Below, piece after piece: positions 23,937-33,056 of a stretch of 64,000 nucleotides of DNA (position 1 is the first letter of the stretch; each line of letters starts with the position of its first letter). Position numbers and translations under genes: made by a program. The DNA is taken from the NCBI GenBank assembly GCA_017527415.1, contig JAFXQA010000022.1:79091-143090 (forward strand), written 5' to 3'. Under the pieces are notes generated by a model. It was not told the origin of the DNA. It made no database searches and saw nothing but the letters and a program-made list of their open reading frames with translations. This stretch comes from Bacteroidales bacterium. Its GTDB lineage: Bacteria > Bacteroidota > Bacteroidia > Bacteroidales > UBA932.

Positions 23937-25346
23937 CTAGAATTCTGCGTTTTTCGGAGTTCTCGGGAAGGGTATGACGTCGCGGATATTCTGCATGCCG
24001 GTCACGAAGAGCAGCAGCCTTTCGAAGCCGAGGCCGAAGCCGCTGTGGGGGCAGCTTCCGAAGCGGCGGGTATCCAGATACCATTCCAGGGTACGGTGGC
24101 TCATCCCGAGCTCGTCGATGCGGGCGTTCAGCTTTTCGAAACTGGCCTCACGCTCGCTTCCGCCGATGATTTCGCCGATCTTCGGGAAGAGCACGTCCAT
24201 TGCGCGCACAGTCTTCCCATCCTCATTCTGTTTCATGTAGAAGGCCTTGATGTCCTTGGGATAATCCGTGAGGATGACGGGGCGGCCGAAGTGCTGCTCC
24301 ACAAGATACCTTTCGTGCTCGCTCTGCAGGTCCACTCCCCAGCTGACGGGATACTCGAACTTATGTCCGTCCGCCACGGCCTTCTCGAGGATTTCGATAC
24401 CTTCGGTGTATGTGAGGATCTTGAATTCTGTATTCACGACACCCTGCAGGCGGTCCAGAAGCTCGCCGTCGTAACGGTCGTTCAGGAACTTGAGGTCGTC
24501 GTAGCAGTTGTCGAGGGCGTACTTGACCAGGCTCTTGATGAAGTCTTCTGCAAGGGCCATGTTGTCCCGGATGTCGTAGAAGGCCATTTCAGGCTCTATC
24601 ATCCAGAACTCTGCCAGATGGCGGGGAGTATTGGAATTCTCTGCCCGGAAAGTGGGACCGAAGGTGTAGATTTCACCAAGCGCGGTGGCCCCGAGTTCGC
24701 CTTCAAGCTGTCCGCTGACGGTGAGCGAAGTCCTGCGGCCGAAGAAATCCTTGCTGTAGTCTATTCCACCCTTCTTGTCGCGGGGGAGAGGGGCGTTGAG
24801 GTCCAGAGTGGTTACCTGGAACATGTTGCCGGCGCCCTCTGCATCCGCAGCGGTAATGAGCGGTGTGTGCAGATAAACGAATCCTTTCGAATGGAAATAC
24901 TCATGGATGGCAAAGGCCATCTGGCTGCGCAGGCGCAGCACTGCGCCGAACGTATTGGTTCTGGGGCGCATATGTGCCACGGTGCGAAGATACTCGAAAC
25001 TGGTATCCTTCTTCTGGAGAGGATAGCGCACCGGATCGCATTCCCCGTAAACCTCGATTTCCGAAGCCTGGATCTCGACCGCCTGGCCGCTGCCGATGGA
25101 TTCGACAAGCTTTCCCCGGACGGAAATGCAGGCACCCGTGGTCACCTTGGCCAGAAGGTCTGCATCCGTCGCGGTCTTGTCGACCACGATCTGTATATTA
25201 TTAATGGTGGAACCATCGTTCAGTGCGATGAACGCGATTTCCTTGTTTCCTCGCTTTGTGCGCACCCAGCCTTTTGCGAGAACCTCTTCCCCGGGTGCTT
25301 TTGCAAGAAGGTCCTTGACCTTCATACGCAGTATTTCCTTAGACAT
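23937..25346 (-). CDS. asnS: Asparaginyl-tRNA synthetase
   Basis: The 469 residues start with an OB-fold anticodon-binding domain ([20 protein letters not shown]) and continue into a class II catalytic core: motif 2 [20 protein letters not shown] and motif 3 [20 protein letters not shown]. The asparagine-specific form is indicated by the length and by features such as [20 protein letters not shown]. It charges tRNA-Asn in the cytosol. It is the first gene of a minus-strand run with udk, a TonB-like gene and a hydrolase, behind the terminator of the exb operon. Confidence 0.96.
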   Translation of the reverse strand: MSKEILRMKVKDLLAKAPGEEVLAKGWVRTKRGNKEIAFIALNDGSTINNIQIVVDKTATDADLLAKVTTGACISVRGKLVESIGSGQAVEIQASEIEVYGECDPVRYPLQKKDTSFEYLRTVAHMRPRTNTFGAVLRLRSQMAFAIHEYFHSKGFVYLHTPLITAADAEGAGNMFQVTTLDLNAPLPRDKKGGIDYSKDFFGRRTSLTVSGQLEGELGATALGEIYTFGPTFRAENSNTPRHLAEFWMIEPEMAFYDIRDNMALAEDFIKSLVKYALDNCYDDLKFLNDRYDGELLDRLQGVVNTEFKILTYTEGIEILEKAVADGHKFEYPVSWGVDLQSEHERYLVEQHFGRPVILTDYPKDIKAFYMKQNEDGKTVRAMDVLFPKIGEIIGGSEREASFEKLNARIDELGMSHRTLEWYLDTRRFGSCPHSGFGLGFERLLLFVTGMQNIRDVIPFPRTPKNAEF

Positions 25347-25361
25347 TCCTTTTATTGCATT

Positions 25362-25392
25362 TTAAAAAGCAGCCCTCATAAAGGGGGCTGCT
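25362..25392 (-). terminator. Terminator of the exb operon
   Basis: On the minus strand AGCAGCCC pairs with GGGCTGCT (25368-25375/25385-25392) and is followed by TTTTTAAAA. It lies 20 bases after the last exbD gene. Confidence 0.88.
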
Positions 25393-25411
25393 CTATAGAA
25401 GCTGGGCGGGT

Positions 25412-25876
25412 TTATTCGCCCTTCCTTGCTGAGTACATGATCTTAAGCGCGGAGCAGCGCCGCAACTCCTGCTTAACATCGGTGATGATACCCATACGTA
25501 CATCCTGGTCCGCCCTGATGCAGATCTGCATGAAAGCACGGTCGTTCTCGCTCTTTGAGTCACGCTCTGCAGCAACGAAGTCGCGGATATCATCCACGGT
25601 CTTGAAAGAGTCGTTGAGCTGGATACGTGCATCGGTTCCATACTGGGCCTGGAGGCTGCGGATAGGAGTTCCGATGTTGATGTAGGAAGCGAGATCCTTG
25701 CGCTCAAGCTTCACTGATTCCGATGCCTGGGGGATCTTGACAACGACCTTGTTTTCGGTTTCCCTCATCTGGGTCGTCACCATGAAGAAGAACAGGAGCA
25801 TGAACACGATATCGGAGAGCGAACCGGAAGCGATTCCCGGCATTTCTTTCTTTTCGCCTTTCTTGAACATTGACAT
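25412..25876 (-). CDS. exbD: ExbD/TolR-type biopolymer transport protein (second copy)
   Basis: The 154 residues have the ExbD plan: a short cytosolic start, one membrane helix (GSLSDIVFMLLFFFMVTTQM) with the conserved Asp in SLSDIVF that takes part in proton movement, and a periplasmic domain. It is 12 bases after the first exbD. Two different ExbD genes behind one ExbB are common in Bacteroidetes and may form a mixed stator for TonB. Confidence 0.92.
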   Translation of the reverse strand: MSMFKKGEKKEMPGIASGSLSDIVFMLLFFFMVTTQMRETENKVVVKIPQASESVKLERKDLASYINIGTPIRSLQAQYGTDARIQLNDSFKTVDDIRDFVAAERDSKSENDRAFMQICIRADQDVRMGIITDVKQELRRCSALKIMYSARKGE

Positions 25877-25888
25877 AGCTAAATCCTC

Positions 25889-26470
25889 CTATCTTCTTCT
25901 TTTACCAACATCCTTAGGCTCGGCCTCGGAGATCTGCTGAGGAACGAGATCCTTGATGATTTTTTGTCCATCTTCGTCAAGAGCAAGGAACTTCTTGCCG
26001 AATTCCCTCATCGCAGCCTCATCGCGGAGTTCGTTGACGGCTTTCACAAGCTCGTTCTGCACGGCGATGTATGCCTGATAACTGGTACCACGGTCGTTCT
26101 GGAGGGAAATGACGCCCTTCGAAACCTTGCGGGTGCCGAGACCTGCGATCTCAGTGGATTCCATGACGGGAAGGTTGGGATCGTCGGTGGGGTTGGTAAG
26201 GAAGATCTTGATCTTGTCCTTGAGCTGGCTAACGTCTATGGGTTCACTACCGGCCAAAATTCTGTCGGCGGAGTTAATCTTCACAATGATGATATTGCGG
26301 CGATTAACTTTCTGGTCCTCTACCTTCTGGTTGGGGTCGGGCATAGGAGGCAGACGACGGCTCAGTCCGGTCTGCGTTCCCATGGTTGTGGTCATGAGGA
26401 AGTAGCAGAGCAGGAGGAAAGCTATGTCGGCCGTTGAACTCGAATTGATCGCGGGTGTTTTCTTTGCCAT
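25889..26470 (-). CDS. exbD: ExbD/TolR-type biopolymer transport protein (first copy)
   Basis: The 193 residues start MAKKTPAINSSSTADIAFLL; the membrane helix carries the conserved Asp in TADIAFL. The periplasmic part is longer than in the second copy and ends in a basic tail (EPKDVGKRRR). It follows a four-helix membrane protein by 6 bases. Along with ExbB it should use the proton gradient to drive TonB. Confidence 0.92.
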   Translation of the reverse strand: MAKKTPAINSSSTADIAFLLLCYFLMTTTMGTQTGLSRRLPPMPDPNQKVEDQKVNRRNIIIVKINSADRILAGSEPIDVSQLKDKIKIFLTNPTDDPNLPVMESTEIAGLGTRKVSKGVISLQNDRGTSYQAYIAVQNELVKAVNELRDEAAMREFGKKFLALDEDGQKIIKDLVPQQISEAEPKDVGKRRR

Positions 26471-26476
26471 AGTCCG

Positions 26477-26908
26477 TTAACCTTTTTTGTTCGTGATTGC
26501 AAGACGGATTTCTCCGACAACAATGGAAAGCACTGCCACGATGCCGGCGAAATATGTCAGGTAGAGAATCGTATCGGTAAGTTTAAGTGTGGCCTGAGAA
26601 GGCTGTTCCAGCATGCCCATTGCAGGTGCGCCGGGGGCGATCAGGTATGCGATGAAGCATATGACGGCCACCGCCACGAGCCCGAGGCCTAGCTTGACCA
26701 GGCTCTTGGGATCGTTGATGGCGCCCACCACGAGGCCTACGATGACAACGGCTGCAAGTGCGAGGCCCACCATGCAGTAGGTCCAGCCGAGCAGGGTGTC
26801 AACGCTGCCCTCTTTCCAGCCGCCGGTGAAGCCCAACACGAGGAGGACCACACTGACGACGATGAGGATCACCATCGCCCATTTGAATATCTTGTTATAG
26901 CTTTTCAT
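26477..26908 (-). CDS. Four-helix membrane protein of the exb operon, function unknown
   Basis: The 143 residues consist largely of four predicted membrane helices (WAMVILIVVSVVLLVLGFTG, TYCMVGLALAAVVIVGLVVG, LVKLGLGLVAVAVICFIAYL, TYFAGIVAVLSIVVGEIRLA). I recognise no catalytic motif. Its start codon overlaps the exbB stop by one base and it is followed at once by exbD. Its fixed place between exbB and exbD suggests an accessory role in the ExbB/ExbD complex, which is inference from position. Confidence 0.75.
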   Translation of the reverse strand: MKSYNKIFKWAMVILIVVSVVLLVLGFTGGWKEGSVDTLLGWTYCMVGLALAAVVIVGLVVGAINDPKSLVKLGLGLVAVAVICFIAYLIAPGAPAMGMLEQPSQATLKLTDTILYLTYFAGIVAVLSIVVGEIRLAITNKKG

Positions 26909-27702
26909 TATTTCTTTCCGTATTTGGTGAGTACATCGATGAGGCTGATGGAGCTGTCTTCCATGTCGATGGTGATGCTCTCGATCTTAGCAAGGATGTA
27001 GTTGTAGAACACCTGAAGGATCATAGCGACGATAAGACCCGCCACAGTGGTGATAAGAGCGACCTTCATACCGCCTGCAACAACGTTCGGGCTGATATCG
27101 CCTGCTGCCTGGATGGCGTCGAATGCCTGGATCATACCGATAACGGTTCCGAGGAATCCGAGTGAAGGGGCGATTGCGATGAAGAGGCTGATCCAGCTCA
27201 GGCCGCTCTCAAGCTCGCTGTTCTGCACGGAGCCGTAGGAGACGATGTTCTTCTCGACCACGTCGATTCCCTGGTCGTAGTGCAGCAGACCCTGATAATA
27301 AATGCTTGCCACAGGGCCGCGGGTATTGCGGCATACTTCCTTTGCCTTTTCGATTCCACCTTCCTCAAGAGCCTTCTCTACTTCGGCGATGAGCTTCTTG
27401 GTGTTGGTCTTGGAGAAGGAAAGATAGAGGATACGCTCTATAGAGAGGGCGAGACCTATCACAAGGCAGATGATGATGAGGGACATGAATCCGGCACCAC
27501 CTTCGATGAATTTGGTCTTGAGGGCCTGGGTGAGCGGAACCTCGGGAGCACCGGCGGTAAGGGCTGCCAGATCGTTGGCGGGAGCCTGTGCTACTTCTTC
27601 CGTTGCAGCCTGCTCAGGAGCGGCGGCATCCTGTGCAGAAGCAATGTTGGCAGTGAAAGCCATGAGGGCCATTGCTGCGAGAATCATGAAAAACTTTTTC
27701 AT
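26908..27702 (-). CDS. exbB: ExbB/TolQ/MotA-type proton channel protein with signal peptide
   Basis: The 264 residues begin with a cleavable-looking signal peptide (MKKFFMILAAMALMAFTANIASA) and an acidic, Ala-rich extension, as in many Bacteroidetes ExbB proteins. Three membrane helices follow, with GVQNSELESGLSW-like and IAPSLGFLGTVIGMIQAF segments of the MotA/TolQ/ExbB family. It forms the pentameric channel of the TonB energising complex. It is first in an operon with the four-helix protein and two exbD genes. Confidence 0.93.
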   Translation of the reverse strand: MKKFFMILAAMALMAFTANIASAQDAAAPEQAATEEVAQAPANDLAALTAGAPEVPLTQALKTKFIEGGAGFMSLIIICLVIGLALSIERILYLSFSKTNTKKLIAEVEKALEEGGIEKAKEVCRNTRGPVASIYYQGLLHYDQGIDVVEKNIVSYGSVQNSELESGLSWISLFIAIAPSLGFLGTVIGMIQAFDAIQAAGDISPNVVAGGMKVALITTVAGLIVAMILQVFYNYILAKIESITIDMEDSSISLIDVLTKYGKK

Positions 27703-27782
27703 AACTTGTTTTAAGTGATTTAATTGATAATGTTTATTTGATCGATATTATTTCTCAAATGCATAAAATCAACGCAATTTAG

Positions 27783-27790
27783 CAAAAATA
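27783..27790 (-). promoter_or_regulatory. -7 box (TATTTTTG) for the exb operon
   Basis: On the minus strand TATTTTTG lies about 80 bases before the exbB ATG at 27702. No perfect -33 TTTG is seen. Confidence 0.45.
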
Positions 27791-27806
27791 TTTCATTTGC
27801 CAATAC

Positions 27807-28841
27807 TTATTTTGATATTTCCCCCTTGAGGTTTTTCTCCAGAAGGCGCTTTACTTTTTCATTATCAGCGTATTCCCCCATCAAAACAAACAGTTTTGCA
27901 AGCCCACCTTCGGTGGTGATGTCGCTGCCGGACACAACCCCTGCTTCCTTGAGGGCTTTGCCTGTGGCATACAGGTTCATGTTCACATCGCCGGCAAGGC
28001 ACTGGGTGATGTTGAGCAGGATCTTCCCGCTCCCGACGCTCTCGCGGATGATATCGGTGAACCATGGTTTGGAGATGGCGTTGCCGGAGCCGTAGGTCTC
28101 TATGATGACCGCTCGTATGCCGCTTCCCAGCAGCACGTTACGCGCCACCTGCTCGGTAATGCCGGGATGCACTTTGAGAATGGCTACGCGGGTATCCAGC
28201 CTGGTATGTATGGCCAGCGGAACAACCGAAGAGGGATATCGTATCAGCGCCTTGTTGTATCGTATGCGTATGCCCGCTTCCGCGAGAGGAGGGCAGTTGG
28301 GAGAGCGGAAAGCGTCGAACGCCGTGGCGTTGACCTTTGTCGCCCTGTTCCCGCGCAGCAGCTGGGAGTTGAAATAGATGGCTACCTCCGGCACCATGGC
28401 CCGCCCGCGGTCATCCTTTGCCGCAGCCACCTCGATGGCTGATACCAGGTTTTCCTTTCCGTCTGTGCGAAGGCTGCCGACAGGCAGCTGGCTACCTGTA
28501 AAGATGACGGGTTTGGCCAGGCCGTCGAGCATGAAACTCAGCGCCGACGCGGAATATGCCATCGTGTCCGTGCCGTGCAGGACCACGAATCCGTCGTAGT
28601 CATCGTATTTTTCCTTAATCAGAACGGAGAGTTCCTTCCACATGGCAGGTTCCACGTCGGAAGAGTCTATCAGCGGATCGAAGGTATAAGAATCTATCTT
28701 GAAGGTGAACTTTTGCAGCTCAGGCACTTCGCTGAGTATCTGCGAGAAATCGAACGGCACCAGGCCTTGCCCGCTTTCTTTCATTCCGATGGTGCCTCCC
28801 GTATAGATGAGGAGGATGGCGGATTTTTCCTTGTTGCTCAT
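27807..28841 (-). CDS. ansA: Type I (cytoplasmic) L-asparaginase
   Basis: The 344 residues carry AILLIYTGGTIGMKESGQGL with the nucleophile Thr of TGGTIGM and VVLHGTDTMAYSASALSF with the second Thr and Asp (HGTDTM). There is no signal peptide, so this is the AnsA-type enzyme making aspartate and ammonia in the cytosol. It overlaps the tatD-type gene by four bases (ATGA). Length is normal. Confidence 0.93.
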   Translation of the reverse strand: MSNKEKSAILLIYTGGTIGMKESGQGLVPFDFSQILSEVPELQKFTFKIDSYTFDPLIDSSDVEPAMWKELSVLIKEKYDDYDGFVVLHGTDTMAYSASALSFMLDGLAKPVIFTGSQLPVGSLRTDGKENLVSAIEVAAAKDDRGRAMVPEVAIYFNSQLLRGNRATKVNATAFDAFRSPNCPPLAEAGIRIRYNKALIRYPSSVVPLAIHTRLDTRVAILKVHPGITEQVARNVLLGSGIRAVIIETYGSGNAISKPWFTDIIRESVGSGKILLNITQCLAGDVNMNLYATGKALKEAGVVSGSDITTEGGLAKLFVLMGEYADNEKVKRLLEKNLKGEISK

Positions 28842-29608
28842 AGTGCGAACAGTTTTTCGGCATTTGCAGTAGTGACGGCTGCAACCGTTTCAATATCAAC
28901 CCCTTTCACTTCCGCTACCTTGGCGGCTATGAGGGGAATGTTTGCGCTTTCATTGCGCGTCCCCCGCAGGGGTGTGGGGGCCATGTATGGGGAATCGGTT
29001 TCCAGGAGTATGCACTCCAGCGGGATCTGTTTCACCGTTTCCGGAAGGGAGGCGTTCTTGAACGTGATGACCCCGCCTATGCCGACCGACCAGTCGCCGT
29101 AACGGCGGATGCGGCGGAAGGTCTCTATGCTGCCGCTGAATGCGTGCAGGTTCCCCCTCAAAGCCAGGTGCCGGCAGTCGTCCAGCACTTTGAAAAAGTC
29201 TTCCGTGGCGTCGCGCAGATGGATGTTTACGGGCAGATCCCAGGCTGCTGCCAGTTCGAACTGCACCCGCAACGCCTCTTTCTGCTCCTCTTTGAACTCC
29301 GCCCCGTAGTGATAGTCAAGGCCGATTTCCCCTATGGCGACGGCTCCGCGCCCCTTCCATGCCTCCAGGGCGTCGATCTCGTCCCTCCAGTTGCCGTCTA
29401 CCGACCCCGGGTACAGCCCCAGCATGGGGTAGAGCACGCCGGGATGCCTTCCCACGGCTGCATACATGGCATCCCGCTCATGGGTATCGATGTCTGCGAG
29501 CAGCATCCTGGAAACTCCGGCGGCAAGGGCCCTTTCCACGAAAAGGTCCTGCTCTGCACCCGGGAAAGCCTCGTCGGTGCAGTGGGTATGCGTGTCGATG
29601 AACACCAT
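28838..29608 (-). CDS. tatD: TatD family metal-dependent hydrolase
   Basis: With ATG 29608 the protein has 256 residues and begins MVFIDTHTHCTDEAF, the usual TatD opening with HxH metal ligands. Further motifs are IGEIGLDYHYGAEFKEEQ, LPVNIHLRDATEDF and LLETDSPYMAPTPLRG. TatD proteins are 3'-to-5' exonucleases on DNA or RNA. An ATG nine codons upstream exists, but a strong -7 box lies between the two, which favours 29608. The gene starts just past the dprA stop. Confidence 0.92.
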   Translation of the reverse strand: MVFIDTHTHCTDEAFPGAEQDLFVERALAAGVSRMLLADIDTHERDAMYAAVGRHPGVLYPMLGLYPGSVDGNWRDEIDALEAWKGRGAVAIGEIGLDYHYGAEFKEEQKEALRVQFELAAAWDLPVNIHLRDATEDFFKVLDDCRHLALRGNLHAFSGSIETFRRIRRYGDWSVGIGGVITFKNASLPETVKQIPLECILLETDSPYMAPTPLRGTRNESANIPLIAAKVAEVKGVDIETVAAVTTANAEKLFAL

Positions 29609-29613
29609 TTCTG

Positions 29614-29621
29614 CAAAGTTA
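29614..29621 (-). promoter_or_regulatory. -7 box (TAACTTTG) for tatD, leaderless arrangement
   Basis: On the minus strand TAACTTTG ends five bases before ATG 29608 and covers the dprA stop codon. Confidence 0.65.
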
Positions 29622-30788
29622 CGATTTTCTTGCATTGATGGTACACCGCCCGGTCAGGTCCGTGCAGATGAATCCGTCAGATTCCAACCGCACTGCAATG
29701 CGGGCGACTTCATTGTATGGCTTTCCGCTGAGATAGCATAGTTCTTCGAGGCCGATGCCGCGCCTGAGGGCTATCATGTCTGCCAGGCTGCAGATGGAAT
29801 CCAGCTCCGATGCGCCGGCACGTGTGCGGTAGAACTCCTCCACGAGGCTGCGGAAATCTTTTCTCCTGCGAAGCTCGTATCGCCCCAGCCCGAGTTGTTC
29901 TCCGAGCCCCGCCAGACCGGTTATCGCCTCCGCAGTGCGAGCGCGGATCAGGGCGTTGCATCCTGCCGAACGCGGGTCGTCCACCCGTCCCGGAAGGGCG
30001 AAGACATCGCGCCCGTAACTGTCTGCCAGCCTGCATGTTATGAGCCCTCCTCCACTAGCTTTCGATTCCACCAGCACCGTGCATCCTGCAAGCCCGGCGA
30101 TGATGCGGTTCCTGCGCACGAAAGTGAAGGCAACCGGAGACGTGCCCGGAGGATAGTCGGTTACCAGTGCGCTTCCGGGGGAGGATGCAATCCTTTCTGC
30201 CGCCATTCTGTGTGCAGCGGGATAGAGATCGTCGATACCGCATGGCAGCACTGCGATGGTGCCAAGGCCTCCGTCCAGGGCAGCCAGATGCGCCGTGATA
30301 TCCACCCCGAAGGCCAGGCCGCTGACGATGACAGGTTTTGCGGGCGCCTGGGAGCATGCGTCCACGATTTTCCTTGTCCACTCCCTCCCGTAAGGGGAAA
30401 TGTCCCGCGTGCCCACGACTGCAATCGCCGGCCTGTCGGAAAACAGCTCTTCCGCAGAGGAAGAACTCCTGTAATAGAGACCTGCAGGGCAGTCCGGACA
30501 GTCCCGGAGCAGGGAAGGAAAGCTTTCCTCCGTGCAGGCTATGAAACGGCATCCCATGCTCTCCAGCCTGTGCAGTTCCTCCGCTGCCCCCTCGAACGCG
30601 GCCCGGTTGATCTTCCCCCTGTATTTGCTGTGCGGGCCCAGCACCTCGTCCGCCTCCCTGGCGGAGAGGTCGAATACCGAAGATGCTGAGCCAAGCCTGG
30701 AGATTATGCCGGATACATACAGGGGCTCATATCCGAAAATCCTTCCGAGCGCGGCGGCGCCGATTCTTTCCTTCACCATGTCTTCCAT
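29619..30788 (-). CDS. dprA: DNA-processing protein DprA
   Basis: The 389 residues have a helical N-terminal part (SAM-like) and the Rossmann-like DprA core: AVVGTRDISPYGREWTRKIV, VSGLAFGVDITAHLAALDGG, TIAVLPCGIDDLYPAAH and FVRRNRIIAGLAGCTVLVES. The C-terminal winged-helix region (GIGLEELCYLSGKPYNEVAR) is also present. DprA loads RecA on incoming single strands during transformation; it is widespread even in bacteria not known to be competent. Canonical GRTLAMALS-like text is altered but the core is intact. Met at 30788 or 30779 may be the start. Confidence 0.93.
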   Translation of the reverse strand: MEDMVKERIGAAALGRIFGYEPLYVSGIISRLGSASSVFDLSAREADEVLGPHSKYRGKINRAAFEGAAEELHRLESMGCRFIACTEESFPSLLRDCPDCPAGLYYRSSSSAEELFSDRPAIAVVGTRDISPYGREWTRKIVDACSQAPAKPVIVSGLAFGVDITAHLAALDGGLGTIAVLPCGIDDLYPAAHRMAAERIASSPGSALVTDYPPGTSPVAFTFVRRNRIIAGLAGCTVLVESKASGGGLITCRLADSYGRDVFALPGRVDDPRSAGCNALIRARTAEAITGLAGLGEQLGLGRYELRRRKDFRSLVEEFYRTRAGASELDSICSLADMIALRRGIGLEELCYLSGKPYNEVARIAVRLESDGFICTDLTGRCTINARKS

Positions 30789-30804
30789 GCCGGCAAGATA
30801 TACA

Positions 30805-30840
30805 GAAAAAAAGAAACCCCCGGGGGTAAGACCGGGGGTA
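30805..30840 (-). terminator. Terminator of queA
   Basis: On the minus strand ACCCCCGG pairs with CCGGGGGT and is followed by TTCTTTTTTTC. It lies about 30 bases past the queA stop. Confidence 0.85.
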
Positions 30841-30867
30841 AAAACTCAAATTCATGTTTGCCCTATG

Positions 30868-31920
30868 CTAATCCACTATCAATAAGGCATCTCCGTAAGG
30901 GCCGAAGCGATAGTCTTCCTCAAGGGCGACCTCGTAGGCGTGCATTACGTTTTTGTAACCTCCGAAAGCTGCGACGCACATGAGCATGGTCGATTCGGGA
31001 CGGTGGAAATTCGAAACGAACGCATCCGGAATGGAATAGGAGTAGGGAGGGAAGATGAACTTGTTGGTCCAGATATCGTTCGCCTTGACCTCGTTGGTGG
31101 TAGTGACATATGTCTCCAGCGCACGGGCAACGGTAACACCGACCGCAAGGATCTTGTGCCCCGCCCTCTTGGTTGAATTGATCATCTGGGCAGCTTCTTC
31201 CGAGATAATCATGCGTTCCCCGTCCATCCGGTGCTTCGAAAGGTCTTCCACGTCTACTTTGCGGAAGTGCCCGATGCCCATGTGAACGGTGATGAACGTT
31301 TTCTCTATATCCTTGAGGATCATGCGGTTGAAGAGCTCGCGACTGAAATGCAGGCCTGCCGCGGGAGCGGAAACCGCACCTTCGTGCTCGGCGAAGATGG
31401 TCTGGAAATTCTCCACATCCTCGGGGGTGGGATCTTCCTTCACCCATTCGGGGACCGGTGTCTTGCCAAGGGCGAACAGATTCGCTTTGAATTCATCGTA
31501 CGGCCCGTCGTAGAGGAAACGCAGGGTGCGGCCGCGGGAAGTGGTATTGTCGATAACTTCGGCCACCATACTCTCGTCTTCTCCGAAATACAACTTGTTG
31601 CCGATGCGTATTTTGCGTGCGGGCTCCACTATCACGTCCCAGAGCTTCTGCTCCTTGTTGAGTTCGCGAAGCAGGAAAACCATGATGTCTGCTCCCGTCT
31701 TCTCCTTTTTCCCAAGAAGCTTGGCCGGGAAGACCTTGGTGTTGTTAAGCACGAAAAGGTCTCCTTTTCCGAAATAATCTATGATATCCTTGAAAATCCT
31801 GTGCTCGATTTCTCCCGTCTTCCTGTGGAGAACCATCAACTTGCACTCATCCCTCCAGCGTGTAGGCTCGGTTGCAATACGCTCCTTCGGAAGGTCGAAT
31901 TTGAATTGCGATAATTTCAT
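30868..31920 (-). CDS. queA: S-adenosylmethionine:tRNA ribosyltransferase-isomerase QueA
   Basis: The 350 residues begin MKLSQFKFDLPKERIATEPT and include FGKGDLFVLNNTKVFPAKLL, SAPAAGLHFSRELFNRM and HMGIGHFRKV, all hallmark QueA segments. It moves the ribosyl part of SAM to the queuosine precursor in tRNA. Length is normal. It stands alone between the dprA gene and the NUDIX gene, with its own terminator. Confidence 0.96.
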   Translation of the reverse strand: MKLSQFKFDLPKERIATEPTRWRDECKLMVLHRKTGEIEHRIFKDIIDYFGKGDLFVLNNTKVFPAKLLGKKEKTGADIMVFLLRELNKEQKLWDVIVEPARKIRIGNKLYFGEDESMVAEVIDNTTSRGRTLRFLYDGPYDEFKANLFALGKTPVPEWVKEDPTPEDVENFQTIFAEHEGAVSAPAAGLHFSRELFNRMILKDIEKTFITVHMGIGHFRKVDVEDLSKHRMDGERMIISEEAAQMINSTKRAGHKILAVGVTVARALETYVTTTNEVKANDIWTNKFIFPPYSYSIPDAFVSNFHRPESTMLMCVAAFGGYKNVMHAYEVALEEDYRFGPYGDALLIVD

Positions 31921-31988
31921 TGTTCAGAAGATAATAGCTTTTATTATACGCCTGAACGATGGTAAAAGTTTCAGTCTTGCAACACTTT

Positions 31989-32600
31989 TTACACCCTTGC
32001 CTCGCGGAATACTTCCAGAATGGAAGGATAAGTGTCTGCAAGGAAGGGCGGAAGGCTCGATTTCGCCACCCAGCTTGCCTTCGTTATATCTTCTTCGCGC
32101 TGGGGAGTGAGGTCCACAGGATCGGTGTAGAGCATGTCGTACCACCAGGTATGCTTGAGATGCCAGATGCCGTCCCGCAGATAGCAGTGGTCGGTGACAC
32201 AGAGAAGGCCGCGCAGCTCCAGCTTGTCCACTCCGGTTTCCTCCTGAACCTCGCGCAGGGCCGTCACCTTAATGTCTTCCCCATCTTCCTGATGGCCCTT
32301 CGGCAGGTCCCAGAGGCCGTTCCGCTTTATGAGCAGGTAGTCGCCCCGGCGGTTGCTCACCAGCCCTCCGGCTGCATTCACCTCCTTGAATTCCGCGCAC
32401 AGGCGGTGATATACTTTATTGGTGTTGGAAGCGGGGATATAAATACGGCTCAGCTCGGCGCTGCTTTCGAACATCAGCACCAGGGTGTGGATGTCGATTT
32501 TCTCCCCGAGATGGAACTCTACGGCGTTGGGGTCGGAGAGGGCCTGGTCTTCCGGGTCGCAGATGATTATGCAGCGTTTTTCGAAGTATATCCTGTGCAT
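31989..32600 (-). CDS. NUDIX hydrolase
   Basis: The Met at 32600 gives 203 residues (MHRIYFEKRCIIICDPEDQA); the frame runs further upstream but only through other genes. The NUDIX box is complete: GHQEDGEDIKVTALREVQEE followed by TGV. The first 60 residues precede the domain and resemble an N-terminal extension found in Bacteroidetes homologues. Members split nucleoside diphosphate-linked compounds; the substrate here is unknown. It has its own -7 box (32630-32637) in a divergent promoter region. Confidence 0.88.
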   Translation of the reverse strand: MHRIYFEKRCIIICDPEDQALSDPNAVEFHLGEKIDIHTLVLMFESSAELSRIYIPASNTNKVYHRLCAEFKEVNAAGGLVSNRRGDYLLIKRNGLWDLPKGHQEDGEDIKVTALREVQEETGVDKLELRGLLCVTDHCYLRDGIWHLKHTWWYDMLYTDPVDLTPQREEDITKASWVAKSSLPPFLADTYPSILEVFREARV

Positions 32601-32611
32601 GTAAAAATTGC

Positions 32612-32637
32612 TATCTTTGTGCCTGATTGCAAATTTA
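32612..32637. promoter_or_regulatory. Divergent promoters for the NUDIX and SRPBCC genes
   Basis: TATCTTTG at 32612-32619 (plus strand) serves the gene at 32652. TAAATTTG at 32630-32637 (minus strand) serves the gene starting at 32600. The boxes face outward past each other, so the two promoters overlap. Confidence 0.65.
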
Positions 32638-32651
32638 GCAAAATTACTCTT

Positions 32652-33056
32652 ATGAGCGCACAATACAGCAGCAAACACGGCATCGTGCCCCGTCCCCAGG
32701 CTGAGCTTTACATGGCATTCACCGACATGCGGTCTTTCCTTGCCATGCTTCCCGAAGACAAGAAGGAGGGAGTGACCGCCGATTTCGACACCATTTCCGC
32801 CACGGTCCAGGGCTTCACAATCGGGGTGAAGGTCACGCGTCGCGAACCTTATAGTTATATCGAGCTCCAGGACAACGGAGCCCCGTTCCACTTCATGGTT
32901 TCGTTTCATTTCGACCAGGCCGACGACCCCGGCAGGACGGATTTCCATATCGATCTGCTGGCCGACCTGAACCTTATGATGAAGATGATGATAGGGAACA
33001 AGCTGCAGGAAGCTCTCGACAAGGTGGTGGATGGACTCTGCGGTAACATCGGTTAG
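32652..33056 (+). CDS. SRPBCC-fold (polyketide cyclase-like) protein
   Basis: ATG 32652 follows a good -7 box and yields 134 residues. The sequence shows MAFTDMRSFLAMLPEDKKEG, VQGFTIGVKVTRREPYSYIE and a C-terminal helix NKLQEALDKVVDGL. This is the pattern of small single-domain SRPBCC proteins conserved in Bacteroidetes, whose fold binds hydrophobic ligands. Function unknown. The last 26 bases overlap the start of the rRNA methyltransferase gene. Confidence 0.75.
   Translation: MSAQYSSKHGIVPRPQAELYMAFTDMRSFLAMLPEDKKEGVTADFDTISATVQGFTIGVKVTRREPYSYIELQDNGAPFHFMVSFHFDQADDPGRTDFHIDLLADLNLMMKMMIGNKLQEALDKVVDGLCGNIG

Noticed and set aside
24045-25685. Long open frame (546 codons) on the strand opposite asnS
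   Set aside because: It mirrors asnS and part of exbD. Long antisense frames follow from the strong third-position codon bias, and its product has no recognisable domain.
31959-32651. Plus-strand open frame running through the NUDIX gene into the SRPBCC gene
   Set aside because: The first two thirds are antisense to a complete NUDIX box. Only the part from ATG 32652 after the -7 box is a gene.
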